This document shows, piece by piece, positions 15,250 through 24,864 of a stretch of DNA of 64,000 nt. Below the pieces are notes generated by a model. It saw only the letters and a list, made by a program, of their open reading frames with translations. It was not told the DNA's origin and ran no database searches. The translations under genes were made by a program, and so were the position numbers. Within the stretch, counting starts at the first letter, position 1. Each line of letters opens with the position of its first letter. The stretch lies in NCBI GenBank assembly GCA_902363675.1, contig CABJAV010000001.1, forward strand, positions 310,001 through 374,000, written 5' to 3'. The stretch is from Lachnospiraceae bacterium. Lineage in GTDB: Bacteria; Bacillota; Clostridia; Lachnospirales; Lachnospiraceae.

Positions 15250-16002
15250 ATGAGAGGAATTTCTTCTTACGATTCGTCGTCAATCAGTATGTTGTTTTCG
15301 AGTCTTGGCTCATCTTCAAAGTCCACAAATTCTGGAACTCTTGGAATTAATTTGAGCGATTATGCAAGCATTCGGAGCGGATCTTACAGTAAGCTCATGA
15401 AATCTTATTACAAACTTGATTCGAACGATACAAAAACATCCGCAAAGGATAAAACAAATACGTCAACTTCTACATCAAAGGATTCTGCGAAGACACTTGC
15501 GAATATTGAAAGCGCAGCAGAAGAACTGACGGCTTCTGCCAAGGAACTGTATTCTACAAAGTCAAATTCCGTTTTCTCAAAGAAAGCAGATGGAAATTAT
15601 GATACCGATAAAATTTATGAAAATGTCAGCAGTTTTGTGGAGGATTACAATTCATTACTGACTACAAGTGCAAAGTCTTCTGCAAGCCGTATTGAGAGCA
15701 CGGTAAGTTCAATGAAAAATCTGACTTCCGGAAACGGCAAAGATCTTGCAGAGATTGGAATCAATGTGGATGCAAAGACCGGCATTTTGTCCATTGACAA
15801 GAATACATTCAAAAATGCGGATATGAGTAAAGTAAAGGATTTGTTCCATGGAACCGGTTCGTATGCGTATGGTGTTGCGACCCGTTCATCACTGGTTGAT
15901 TCCTATGCACAGGCAGAGGCAACCCGGGCAAACACATATGGAAAGACCGGCAAGTACAATTATAATTACAATAGTGGTAACATCTTTTCGGATGTATTTT
16001 AA
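15250..16002 (+). CDS. FliD-like (flagellar hook-associated protein 2 C-terminal type) protein, role unclear
   Basis: 250 residues from ATG 15250; AAAAGGAG lies just ahead, and the GTG 12 bases upstream overlaps that site. The protein is Ser/Thr/Lys-rich and starts with a low-complexity region. About 110-200 contains VEDYNSLLTT followed by LAEIGINVDAKTGILSIDKN, the pattern seen near the C-terminus of FliD filament-cap proteins. There is no signal peptide or membrane segment, and no flagellar gene is next to it. It could be an orphan related to flagellar caps. The resemblance is motif-level only. Confidence 0.6.
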   Translation: MRGISSYDSSSISMLFSSLGSSSKSTNSGTLGINLSDYASIRSGSYSKLMKSYYKLDSNDTKTSAKDKTNTSTSTSKDSAKTLANIESAAEELTASAKELYSTKSNSVFSKKADGNYDTDKIYENVSSFVEDYNSLLTTSAKSSASRIESTVSSMKNLTSGNGKDLAEIGINVDAKTGILSIDKNTFKNADMSKVKDLFHGTGSYAYGVATRSSLVDSYAQAEATRANTYGKTGKYNYNYNSGNIFSDVF

Positions 16003-16030
16003 CAGATGAATAACATATAATCATGCAAAT

Positions 16031-16077
16031 AAAAACGGTTGGCAGATACGGAATATTCGTATCTGCCAGCCGTTTTT
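16031..16077. terminator. Bidirectional terminator between convergent genes
   Basis: AAAAACGG(T)TGGCAGATACG pairs with CGTATCTGCCA(G)CCGTTTTT around a short loop, giving about 19 pairs with A- and T-runs on both sides. It serves both the FliD-like gene and the ABC-F gene. Confidence 0.85.
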
Positions 16078-16096
16078 GCAGTTGCAACAAAAAGGA

Positions 16097-17737
16097 TTAA
16101 TCATCAGCCTCTTCATCAGTTGTTGTGTTGTATACCTGACGCTTTCTTGCCATAACATCACTTTCGAGATATTCATCGTAAGTAGATACCTTATCGATCA
16201 TAGATCCATCCGGAAGGAATTCGATGATACGATTGGCAGTTGTCTGTACGACCTGATGGTCACGGCAGGCAAACAGAATCACACCAGGGAATTTGATCAT
16301 TCCGTTGTTTAAAGCAGTAATGGATTCCATATCCAGGTGGTCCGTAGGTTCGTCAAACATCAGAACATTGCTTCCCATGATCATCATACGGGAGAGCAGT
16401 ACACGCACTTTTTCACCACCGGAAAGTACACGCATCTTTTTGACACCGTCTTCCCCGGCAAACAGCATACGTCCAAGGAAACCACGTACATAAGTCGCAT
16501 CTTTGATTTCAGAGAACTGTGTCAGCCAGTCTACGATCAGCTCGTCGGTGTCGAAAATCGTGGTATTGTCTTTCGGAAAGTAAGACTGACTGGTTGTCAC
16601 ACCCCATTTGTAAGTACCTTCATCCGGTTCCATTTCGCCGGCAAGAATTTTAAATAAAGTAGTCTTTGCCAATTCGTTTCCGCCGACAAAGGCAATCTTA
16701 TCATCATGTCCGACAATGAAGGAGATGTTGTCGAGTACCTTTACACCGTCAATAGTCTTGCTGATGCCATCAACGCTGAGTACTTCATTACCGATTTCAC
16801 GGTTTGGACGGAAGTCGATATATGGGTACTTACGGCTGGATGGGCGAATGTCATCCAACTGAATTTTCTCCAGAGCACGCTTACGGGAAGTTGCCTGCTT
16901 GGATTTGGAAGCATTTGCAGAGAAACGGGAAATGAATTCCTGTAATTCTTTGATTTTTTCTTCCTTCTTTTTGTTTGCTTCTTTCATCTGGCGGACGAGT
17001 AACTGGCTGGATTCATACCAGAAATCATAGTTACCGGCATAGAGCTGGATTTTTCCATAATCCATATCTGCAATGTTGGTGCAGACTTTATTGAGGAAGT
17101 AACGGTCATGGGATACGACAATGACTGTATTCTCAAAGTTGATCAGGAATTCTTCCAACCATGCGATCGCGTCGAGATCCAGGTGGTTGGTAGGCTCGTC
17201 GAGAAGAAGAATATCCGGATTGCCGAACAAAGCTTGTGCCAGCAATACTTTGACCTTGATGGCACCTGGCAGATCTGCCATCTGTGTGTAATGATTTTCA
17301 GTTGGAATGCCAAGACCATTTAATAAAGTAGCGGCATCGGATTCTGCGTTCCAGCCATCCATATCTGCAAACTCGGCTTCCAGTTCACTGGCACGGATTC
17401 CATCTTCGTCGGAGAAGTCTTCTTTCATATAAATAGCATCTTTTTCTTTCATGATGTCGTAAAGACGCTTATTACCCATAATAACAGTATCAAGTACGGT
17501 AAATTCATCGTATTTGAAGTGATCCTGTTGCAGGAAGGAAAGACGTTGACCAGGTGTAATTACGATATCACCGCTGGTTGGCTCAAGCTGTCCGGATAAA
17601 ATTTTTAAAAAGGTCGATTTTCCGGCACCGTTTGCGCCAATCAGACCGTAACAGTTACCTTCTGTAAACTTTACGTTTACATCTTCAAAAAGGGCTTTTT
17701 TCCCTAATCTTAATGTAATATTATTTGCACTAATCAT
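16097..17737 (-). CDS. ABC-F family ATPase (YkpA/YbiT type)
   Basis: 546 residues, two ATP-binding domains in one chain and no membrane segments. ABC-F proteins act on ribosomes rather than as transporters. Domain 1 has a normal Walker A (GANGAGKST) and Walker B (ILLLDEPTNHLD), but its signature is LPGAIKVKVL instead of LSGGE. Domain 2 has Walker A GGNELAKTT, signature LSGGEKVRV and Walker B LMFDEPTDHLD, and ends CRDHQVVQ where most have SHDRxF. These departures are typical of the YkpA/YbiT subgroup, so I read them as family traits and not decay. A charged linker lies between domains. TGAGG precedes the start. Confidence 0.9.
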   Translation of the reverse strand: MISANNITLRLGKKALFEDVNVKFTEGNCYGLIGANGAGKSTFLKILSGQLEPTSGDIVITPGQRLSFLQQDHFKYDEFTVLDTVIMGNKRLYDIMKEKDAIYMKEDFSDEDGIRASELEAEFADMDGWNAESDAATLLNGLGIPTENHYTQMADLPGAIKVKVLLAQALFGNPDILLLDEPTNHLDLDAIAWLEEFLINFENTVIVVSHDRYFLNKVCTNIADMDYGKIQLYAGNYDFWYESSQLLVRQMKEANKKKEEKIKELQEFISRFSANASKSKQATSRKRALEKIQLDDIRPSSRKYPYIDFRPNREIGNEVLSVDGISKTIDGVKVLDNISFIVGHDDKIAFVGGNELAKTTLFKILAGEMEPDEGTYKWGVTTSQSYFPKDNTTIFDTDELIVDWLTQFSEIKDATYVRGFLGRMLFAGEDGVKKMRVLSGGEKVRVLLSRMMIMGSNVLMFDEPTDHLDMESITALNNGMIKFPGVILFACRDHQVVQTTANRIIEFLPDGSMIDKVSTYDEYLESDVMARKRQVYNTTTDEEADD

Positions 17738-17863
17738 ACGAAAACCTCATTATATTTAAAATATTCATTTAGCCACGAACTCTATTATAAACATGATGGG
17801 CAGTATATTTCAAGAAGAAAAACGCTTTCTGTGCAAGGAAAATAAGGATTTGCCGTGTTTTGA

Positions 17864-17892
17864 TTGGAAAAAGTGCCGGAAGCTGTTATAAT
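17864..17892 (+). promoter_or_regulatory. Promoter of the GGDEF/EAL gene
   Basis: TTGGAA (17864-17869), 17-base spacer, TATAAT (17887-17892), about 35 bases before the start codon. Confidence 0.6.
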
Positions 17893-17927
17893 AAAAGTAT
17901 TTAATGGAACGGAATTGGAGCGGGGAT

Positions 17928-20900
17928 ATGAACTATAAAGAATTAATGGCGGCAGATATTCCGATTGCCTCTGCAATCATCAGTTACGGCGAAGACTGGA
18001 AGATTGAAAGGGTAAATACGGAGTTTGTGAAATTAAGCGGGTATACAGAACGTGATCTTGGGGAAAGTGGAAGGGACCAGCTGATTACAGAAAAAGACAG
18101 TTATTTGTTTGAAGAGACACTGGCCCAGGCGATAGCAACGAAAATGCCTGCAGATCAGGTACTTCGTATTCGCAGAAAGGATCAGGAAATCCGATGGGTG
18201 GCATTTCGCAGCAGTGTATTTCATTATATTGATGCAGTGCCGTACCTTCTTGTTGTTTTCTGGGATATTGATCATCAGAAGCGAAAAGAGATCAGCCAGG
18301 AGATTTTAAAAAAAAAATATGAGATGATGGAACGTCTTTCACATGAGTATCCGTTTGATCTGGATGTGAAAAGCTGGACAATGATGCGTTCCCATCGGCT
18401 GATGGAACTTCGCGGAGTGTATGGGACGGAAGATGTGTATTATCCGGTGGATGAGGAAGTCCGTTCACTTTCTCCGGTGGACCATAAGCCTTTTCTTGAT
18501 GCGATGCATGAAGCAGCAATGGTTGTGAAATCAGACAGTGTGGATGCACGTTTTAATATCAGTAAAGATGGAGAGGCACCGCGTTATCAGTGGTTTCGGA
18601 CCTATTATAGAAGTGTGACCAATGCGGAAGGAGAAATTATTCGCATTATAGGCCGCAGCTTTAATATCGACATGGACAAGTCTTTGCAGGAAGAGGTGCG
18701 CAGGGATCCGCTGACACAGCTTTTGAATAAACTGGAGGTACAGAAGGAAGTTACACGTTATATCGAAGAAAATCCGAATAAGTGCAGCGTTCTGTTCCTT
18801 ATTGATATTGATAATTTCAAAGGAATCAATGACAATTTCGGGCATACATTTGGTGATACAGTAATTATGGATATGGCAAAGCAGATTCAAAGCCAGTTCC
18901 GTATGAATGATATTGTTGGCCGGGTCGGCGGTGATGAATTTCTTGTGTTCATGAAGAATACGACTGTAGAGAAAGCAGAGGAAAAGGCGAAGCTTCTCTG
19001 TCATTCGTTAGAGAAGAAATATATGGGCCAAAAATTGCATTATCGTCTTTCGGCCAGTATTGGTATGGCGGTATATGCAAAGGATGGGGATAATTACCGC
19101 ACATTGTTTGAAAAGGCAGACCATGCGATGTATCGGGCAAAGCAAGCGGGAAAAGATGGTTATCAGCTTGCTCAGGAAGAAGATTGCGGACCGGTAAAAA
19201 ATACCAAGCATGTGATTGACCGGCAGGAACAGATCAGCCAGGATGACCGAAACTTTCTGGCATTTACAATCAGTCTCATGGCACATGCGCGTGATTTGGA
19301 TGGCTCATTGAATTTGCTGCTGAAAAGAATTGCAGAGCGTTATCACCTTGATATGGTAGCTGTTATGGAAAATGCGGAAGACGATTCCGGGATGGTGATG
19401 ACAAATTATTACAGTAATGTATTTTCTTTTTATGACAGAAGCTTTATTCCGGGTATGCACCCGATGCTTAAGAAATTAAAACCTGGAGAATATCTCATTT
19501 TTGATCCGCAGATTGATGGGATAGTGCTACCTCCGCAAGATTCACGGAGAGAGTCGAAAGTAGAGAATAATAACAATACGGCATTGATCACAAAATTCGA
19601 GTATGTGGGAGAGAAAATCGGTGAAGTGGTATATTTGTCCATGGATCTGAACAGGCAGTGGAAAACAGATGAAATCGAGATGATGCAGGAACTCTCACGT
19701 GCGCTTGCTATTTTTGTCTCCCTTCGTTTTCGGATGGATGAGAGCAAAGCACAGATTCGTCAGATTCAGAGAAGAGATTCTCTGACGAATCTATATAATC
19801 AGAGTGCATTTCGTGAAACGGCACATGAAATATTAAACCGCGCAGATGAAAAGCTTATTTATGCTATTGAATATCTGGATATCAATAATTTTGGGTATGT
19901 AAATGAAAACTATGGATACAAGGTAGGAGACAGCATTTTAAAGATGTTTGCGGCAGATTTGTCCAGTCAGCCGTATTATAATGCAGGATGCCGCCTGTAT
20001 TCGGATTTCTTTCTGGTATTATTGTGTGATGAAAGCAAAGAAAAACTCGAGAAAAATTTAAACTTACGCAACCGCAGAATTACGAATATGCAGAATCATC
20101 AGTATCCAAACAGTGGAATGGGTGTTACGGCAGGTGTATATGTGATCGAAGATTCCCGTATGGATATTGAACAGGCGATCGAAAATGCGAATCTTGCATG
20201 GAAGAGTGCAAAGAATGCCGGAAAACAAGGAATTATGTTTTATGAATCTTCTCTTCGCACGAAGCGTGCGGAGGAACAGAAAATTGTTGGAGAATTTTTT
20301 GAAGCTTTGTATAGAGATGATTTTCGGATGTATCTTCAGCCGAAATTTATTCTTGGAGAGAGACATGTGTATGGGGCGGAAGCTTTGGCACGGTGGAGGC
20401 GCCCTGACGGAACGATTTTACCACCGGCATATTTTATGGATCCTCTGGAAAAAATCGGCTATATTACAGAACTGGATTTCTACATATTTGAAGAGGTTCT
20501 GAAAACGCTTGACAAATGGGAACGTCAGAAAAGAAGAAAACTGGTGATTTCAACAAATTTCTCCGGAAGGCATTTTGATACCGATGGGGAAGAATTTCTT
20601 AACCGCATCCAGCACATTTTTTCGAAATACACGGTTCCGGCAGAATATGTTGAGATTGAGGTTACAGAGGGAGTCCTGGTGAAGAATGTCCATGTACTGG
20701 AGCGGTGCGTGAACCGCCTTCATGAAATGGGATTCCGTGTGTCGATTGATGATTTTGGAACCGGATATTCCTCTTTGTCAGTGCTTGCAGATATGCCGGC
20801 AGATGTGGTGAAAATTGACAAAAGTTTTATAAATAAGGATATGAATGGCAAAAAAATGGATATATTATACGAAATCGGACGGATGGTAAAAATATTGCAG

Positions 20901-21035
20901 AAAGATATCATCATCGAGGGCGTAGAGACAGAGGAACAGGAGAAACTTCTTATTAACGGAGGATTTACCTGTGGACAGGGATATTTGTGTAATAAACCAA
21001 TCCCAATTGGCGAATTTGAAAAGTTGTATTTGTAA
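17928..21035 (+). CDS. PAS-GGDEF-GGDEF(degenerate)-EAL cyclic-di-GMP enzyme
   Basis: 1035 residues, soluble. ATG 17928 is preceded by GGAG 7 bases away; the upstream ATG at 17904 has no site. A PAS domain (about 10-120) is followed by a diguanylate cyclase domain with an intact GGDEF near 333. The inhibitory RxxD site (RMND) sits five residues before it, so it can probably make c-di-GMP and sense excess. A GAF-like stretch (about 420-600) and a second GGDEF fold follow, the latter with its motif lost (YSDFFLVLL). The C-terminal EAL domain (about 780-1030) keeps EALARW, EVTEGV, DDFGTGYSSL, KIDKSFI and EGVE, so it should hydrolyse c-di-GMP. It stands alone with its own promoter. Confidence 0.92.
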   Translation: MNYKELMAADIPIASAIISYGEDWKIERVNTEFVKLSGYTERDLGESGRDQLITEKDSYLFEETLAQAIATKMPADQVLRIRRKDQEIRWVAFRSSVFHYIDAVPYLLVVFWDIDHQKRKEISQEILKKKYEMMERLSHEYPFDLDVKSWTMMRSHRLMELRGVYGTEDVYYPVDEEVRSLSPVDHKPFLDAMHEAAMVVKSDSVDARFNISKDGEAPRYQWFRTYYRSVTNAEGEIIRIIGRSFNIDMDKSLQEEVRRDPLTQLLNKLEVQKEVTRYIEENPNKCSVLFLIDIDNFKGINDNFGHTFGDTVIMDMAKQIQSQFRMNDIVGRVGGDEFLVFMKNTTVEKAEEKAKLLCHSLEKKYMGQKLHYRLSASIGMAVYAKDGDNYRTLFEKADHAMYRAKQAGKDGYQLAQEEDCGPVKNTKHVIDRQEQISQDDRNFLAFTISLMAHARDLDGSLNLLLKRIAERYHLDMVAVMENAEDDSGMVMTNYYSNVFSFYDRSFIPGMHPMLKKLKPGEYLIFDPQIDGIVLPPQDSRRESKVENNNNTALITKFEYVGEKIGEVVYLSMDLNRQWKTDEIEMMQELSRALAIFVSLRFRMDESKAQIRQIQRRDSLTNLYNQSAFRETAHEILNRADEKLIYAIEYLDINNFGYVNENYGYKVGDSILKMFAADLSSQPYYNAGCRLYSDFFLVLLCDESKEKLEKNLNLRNRRITNMQNHQYPNSGMGVTAGVYVIEDSRMDIEQAIENANLAWKSAKNAGKQGIMFYESSLRTKRAEEQKIVGEFFEALYRDDFRMYLQPKFILGERHVYGAEALARWRRPDGTILPPAYFMDPLEKIGYITELDFYIFEEVLKTLDKWERQKRRKLVISTNFSGRHFDTDGEEFLNRIQHIFSKYTVPAEYVEIEVTEGVLVKNVHVLERCVNRLHEMGFRVSIDDFGTGYSSLSVLADMPADVVKIDKSFINKDMNGKKMDILYEIGRMVKILQKDIIIEGVETEEQEKLLINGGFTCGQGYLCNKPIPIGEFEKLYL

Positions 21036-21061
21036 AAATACAAAAATGGTGTCGCTTAAAC

Positions 21062-21120
21062 TTGATTTTTGCGGTTAATAATCTTATTATTTAAATTAGA
21101 GACATTTTGATTCAATGTCT
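21062..21120 (+). promoter_or_regulatory. nifJ promoter with 5'-terminal stem-loop
   Basis: TTGATT (21062-21067), 17-base spacer, TATTAT (21085-21090). The predicted start site near 21097 falls only a few bases before a hairpin AGACATT-N7-AATGTCT (21100-21120). A stem-loop at the very 5' end commonly protects stable Gram-positive mRNAs. TAGGAGG lies before the start codon. Confidence 0.55.
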
Positions 21121-21166
21121 GATTTTAATACGTTTGAACATTAATTAAAAATAGGAGGACTAATTC

Positions 21167-24100
21167 ATGAAACGTTCAATGAAAACCATGGATGGAAACC
21201 ATGCAGCAGCTCATGCTTCATATGCATTTACTGATGTTGCAGCTATCTATCCTATTACTCCTTCATCTGTTATGGCTGAGGCTACAGATGAGTGGGCAAC
21301 CGCAGGTCGTAAGAACATTTTCGGACAGACAGTTCAGGTTACAGAAATGCAGTCTGAAGCCGGTGCAGCTGGTACTGTTCACGGATCTCTTGCAGCTGGT
21401 GCATTAACAACTACTTACACAGCTTCTCAGGGACTTTTACTTATGATCCCTAACCTGTACAAAGTAGCTGGTGAAAGACTTCCGGGCGTATTTAACGTAT
21501 CCGCTCGTTGTGTCGCTACACATGCACTTAACATTTTCGGTGATCACTCTGATGTATACGCTTGCCGTCAGACAGGTGTTGCAATGCTTTGTGAGTCATC
21601 TGTACAGGAAGTTATGGACTTAACTCCAGTTGCTCATTGCGCAGCAATCAAGGGAAGAGTTCCATTTATCAACTTCTTCGATGGATTCCGTACATCTCAT
21701 GAGATTCAGAAGATCGAGACTTGGGATTACGAAGATCTGAAAGATATGGTAGATATGGATGCTGTTGATGCTTTCCGTAAGAATGCATTAAATCCAAATC
21801 ATCCGGTAGAAATGGGATCTGCTCAGAACCCTGATATCTTCTTCCAGTCAAGAGAGGCTTGCAACTCTACATATGACGAGCTGCCAGCAATCGTTCAGGA
21901 GTACATGGACAAAGTTAACGAGAAGATTGGTACTGATTATAAATTATTTAACTACTATGGAGCTGCTGATGCTGACCGTGTCATCATCGCTATGGGTTCT
22001 GTATGTGAGACAATCGATGAGACAATTGATTTCTTAATGGCAAGAGGCGAGAAGGTCGGTGTTGTTAAAGTTCGTCTTTACAGACCATTCGTTAAGGAAG
22101 CTTTAATTGACGCTATCCCAGATACTGTTAAGACAATCGCAGTATTAGACAGAACAAAGGAGCCAGGTTCTCTTGGTGAGCCATTATACTTAGATGTAGT
22201 TGCAGCTCTTAAGGGATCTAAGTTCGATCAGGTTAAGATTACAAGCGGACGTTATGGATTAGGATCTAAGGATACAACTCCAGGACAGATTATTGCTGTA
22301 TATAACAACACAGAGAAGGAGCGTTTCACAATCGGTATCATCGATGATGTTACAAATCTTTCCCTTGAAGTTAAAGAAAATCCTGTTACTACACCAGAAG
22401 GAACTACAAACTGTAAGTTCTGGGGTCTTGGTGCAGATGGTACAGTAGGTGCCAACAAGAACTCTATCAAGATCATTGGTGACAATACAGACATGTATGC
22501 ACAGGCATACTTTGATTATGACTCTAAGAAGTCAGGTGGTGTTACAATTTCCCACTTACGTTTTGGACATTCTCCAATCCGTTCTACATACCTGATTTCT
22601 CAGGCAAACTTCGTAGCATGTCATTGTACAGCTTACATCTACAAATACAACATGGTTCAGGATCTGGTACCAGGTGGTACATTCCTGTTCAATACACAGT
22701 GGTCTGTAGATGAGTTAGACGAGAAATTACCTGGACAGGTAAAGAGATACATTGCTGAGAACAATATCAATTTCTACATCATCGATGGTGTTAAGATTGG
22801 TAAGGAAATTGGTCTTGGTAACCGTATCAATACTGTTCTTCAGTCAGCTTTCTTCTCACTTACAAAGCTGATTCCGGAAGAAGAAGTAATCAAGCTTATG
22901 AAAGATGCAGCTACAAGATCTTATGCTAAGAAGGGTGACGATGTCGTTAAGATGAATCATGACGCTATCGATGCCGGTGCTACAGCATACGTTAAAGTAG
23001 ATGTTCCAGAGAGCTGGAAGAACTGCACAGATGATGATTACTCTGTAGAAGTTAAGGGAGACAACAAGGAAGTTGTTGACTTCGTTAAAGATATTCAGCA
23101 GAAAGTTAACGGACAGCAGGGTAACACAATTCCTGTATCTGTTGTTAAGAAATACGAGACAGGCTGGACTCCATCCGGTACAGCAGCATACGAGAAGCGT
23201 GGTGTTGCAACTGACGTTCCGGTATGGGATGCTACTAAGTGTATTGAGTGTAACCAGTGTTCATATGTATGTCCTCATGCAGCAATCCGTCCAGTAGCTA
23301 TGACAGAGGCCGAGGCAGCTGCAGCTCCAGAAGGAATGCAGATGAAAGATCTGAACATGATGCCAGGCTATAAGTTCGCAATCGTTGTATCAGCATTTGA
23401 CTGTACAGGATGTGGATCTTGTGTAAACGTATGTCCAGACAAGGTTCAGGCTATTACAATGACTGGTTTCGAAGCACATGAAGATGAGCAGAAGTACTTT
23501 GATTATGCAGTTTCACTTGAGGATAAGGAAGACGTTATCGAGAAATTCAAGATTAACTCTGTTAAGGGATCTCAGTTCCGTCAGCCATTACTTGAGTTCT
23601 CAGGTGCTTGTGGTGGATGTGGTGAGACACCATATGCTAAGTTAATCACTCAGTTATTCGGTGACAGAATGTACATTGCAAATGCTACAGGATGTTCTTC
23701 AATCTGGGCTAACTCTTCACCTTCTACACCTTATACAACAAACAAGAAGGGTCATGGTCCTGCATGGTCTAACTCACTGTTCGAGGATGCAGCAGAGTTT
23801 GGTTATGGTATGTTACTTGCTCAGAGAGCAATCCGTGACAGATTAAAGAATGAATTAGATGAGATCGCAGCTAACACTGACAAAGCTGATGTTAAGGATG
23901 CCATCAAGGAGTGGAATGATACATTCACTTCTGGTATCGAGAACGGACCAGCTACTGAGAAGTTAGTAGCAGCATTAGAGGCTTGCGGATGCGATGCTTC
24001 CAAGAACGTATTAAAAGAGAAAGATTTCCTTGCTAAGAAGTCCCAGTGGATCTTCGGTGGTGATGGATGGGCATACGACATCGGATTTGGTGGTGTTGAC

Positions 24101-24697
24101 CATGTATTAGCATCTGGTAAGGATATCAACGTAATGGTATTCGATACTGAGGTTTACTCAAATACAGGTGGACAGTCTTCTAAGTCTACTCCTACAGGTG
24201 CAATCGCACAGTTCGCTGCAGGCGGTAAAGAGACAAAGAAGAAGGATCTTGCTGGTATCGCAATGAGCTATGGTTATGTATATGTAGCACACATCTCTAT
24301 GGGTGCTGATATGAATCAGTGTGTTAAGGCTCTTGCAGAGGCAGAGGCTTATCCGGGACCATCACTGATCATCGCTTACGCTCCATGTATCAACCATGGT
24401 ATCAAGAAGGGTATGAGCAAGGCTCAGACCGAGGAGAAGTTAGCAGTTGAGTCTGGATACTGGTTCAACTTCCGTTACAACCCAACACTTGCTGCAGAAG
24501 GCAAAGATGCATTCTCATTAGACAGCAAGGAGCCAACAGGTGATTATCAGGCATTCTTAAAGGGTGAGAACCGTTATGCATCTCTTGCTAAGTTTAACCC
24601 GGCAAGAGCAGCTGAGTTATTCGCAAAGGCAGAGAAGAACTCTAAGGATGAGTATGATCATTTGAAGAAGTTAGTAACTCTTTACGCTGGTAAATAA
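21167..24697 (+). CDS. nifJ: Pyruvate:ferredoxin (flavodoxin) oxidoreductase
   Basis: Converts pyruvate and CoA to acetyl-CoA and CO2, passing electrons to ferredoxin; it is the central step of anaerobic energy metabolism. This is the single-chain form of 1176 residues. The N-terminal half carries the pyruvate/gamma domains (YPITPSSVMAE). Two [4Fe-4S] clusters follow near 690-760 (CIECNQCSYVCPHA, CTGCGSCVNVCPDK). The thiamine-diphosphate domain is C-terminal, with CGGCGETPYAK for the third cluster and GDGWAYDIGFGG and TEVYSNTGGQSSKSTP. Codon use is much more biased than in its neighbours (GTT, GCT, TCT, AAG, TAC favoured), a sign of very high expression. It is monocistronic, with its own promoter and terminator. 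Confidence 0.97.
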   Translation: MKRSMKTMDGNHAAAHASYAFTDVAAIYPITPSSVMAEATDEWATAGRKNIFGQTVQVTEMQSEAGAAGTVHGSLAAGALTTTYTASQGLLLMIPNLYKVAGERLPGVFNVSARCVATHALNIFGDHSDVYACRQTGVAMLCESSVQEVMDLTPVAHCAAIKGRVPFINFFDGFRTSHEIQKIETWDYEDLKDMVDMDAVDAFRKNALNPNHPVEMGSAQNPDIFFQSREACNSTYDELPAIVQEYMDKVNEKIGTDYKLFNYYGAADADRVIIAMGSVCETIDETIDFLMARGEKVGVVKVRLYRPFVKEALIDAIPDTVKTIAVLDRTKEPGSLGEPLYLDVVAALKGSKFDQVKITSGRYGLGSKDTTPGQIIAVYNNTEKERFTIGIIDDVTNLSLEVKENPVTTPEGTTNCKFWGLGADGTVGANKNSIKIIGDNTDMYAQAYFDYDSKKSGGVTISHLRFGHSPIRSTYLISQANFVACHCTAYIYKYNMVQDLVPGGTFLFNTQWSVDELDEKLPGQVKRYIAENNINFYIIDGVKIGKEIGLGNRINTVLQSAFFSLTKLIPEEEVIKLMKDAATRSYAKKGDDVVKMNHDAIDAGATAYVKVDVPESWKNCTDDDYSVEVKGDNKEVVDFVKDIQQKVNGQQGNTIPVSVVKKYETGWTPSGTAAYEKRGVATDVPVWDATKCIECNQCSYVCPHAAIRPVAMTEAEAAAAPEGMQMKDLNMMPGYKFAIVVSAFDCTGCGSCVNVCPDKVQAITMTGFEAHEDEQKYFDYAVSLEDKEDVIEKFKINSVKGSQFRQPLLEFSGACGGCGETPYAKLITQLFGDRMYIANATGCSSIWANSSPSTPYTTNKKGHGPAWSNSLFEDAAEFGYGMLLAQRAIRDRLKNELDEIAANTDKADVKDAIKEWNDTFTSGIENGPATEKLVAALEACGCDASKNVLKEKDFLAKKSQWIFGGDGWAYDIGFGGVDHVLASGKDINVMVFDTEVYSNTGGQSSKSTPTGAIAQFAAGGKETKKKDLAGIAMSYGYVYVAHISMGADMNQCVKALAEAEAYPGPSLIIAYAPCINHGIKKGMSKAQTEEKLAVESGYWFNFRYNPTLAAEGKDAFSLDSKEPTGDYQAFLKGENRYASLAKFNPARAAELFAKAEKNSKDEYDHLKKLVTLYAGK

Positions 24698-24725
24698 TCT
24701 GATATAGATTAAAAAGATTATATAG

Positions 24726-24768
24726 AAAAGCCCCAACGCAAATTTAGTATTTGTTGTTGGGGCTTTTT
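24726..24768 (+). terminator. nifJ terminator
   Basis: AAAGCCCCAAC pairs with GTTGGGGCTTT, with a further CAAA/TTTG step inside, followed by TTTTT. Confidence 0.85.
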
Positions 24769-24864
24769 GTATGTGACAGGCCAATTTTTCATTTACAAAG
24801 TGCTGAAGGAATGATAAAATAAATTAAATAAGGTATATAAATATACCATGATGGAGGAATTGTG

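Noticed and set aside
16097..17737. Apparent inactivation of the ABC-F protein from odd Walker A and signature motifs
   Set aside because: The same substitutions are normal for the YkpA/YbiT subgroup, so there is no sign of decay.
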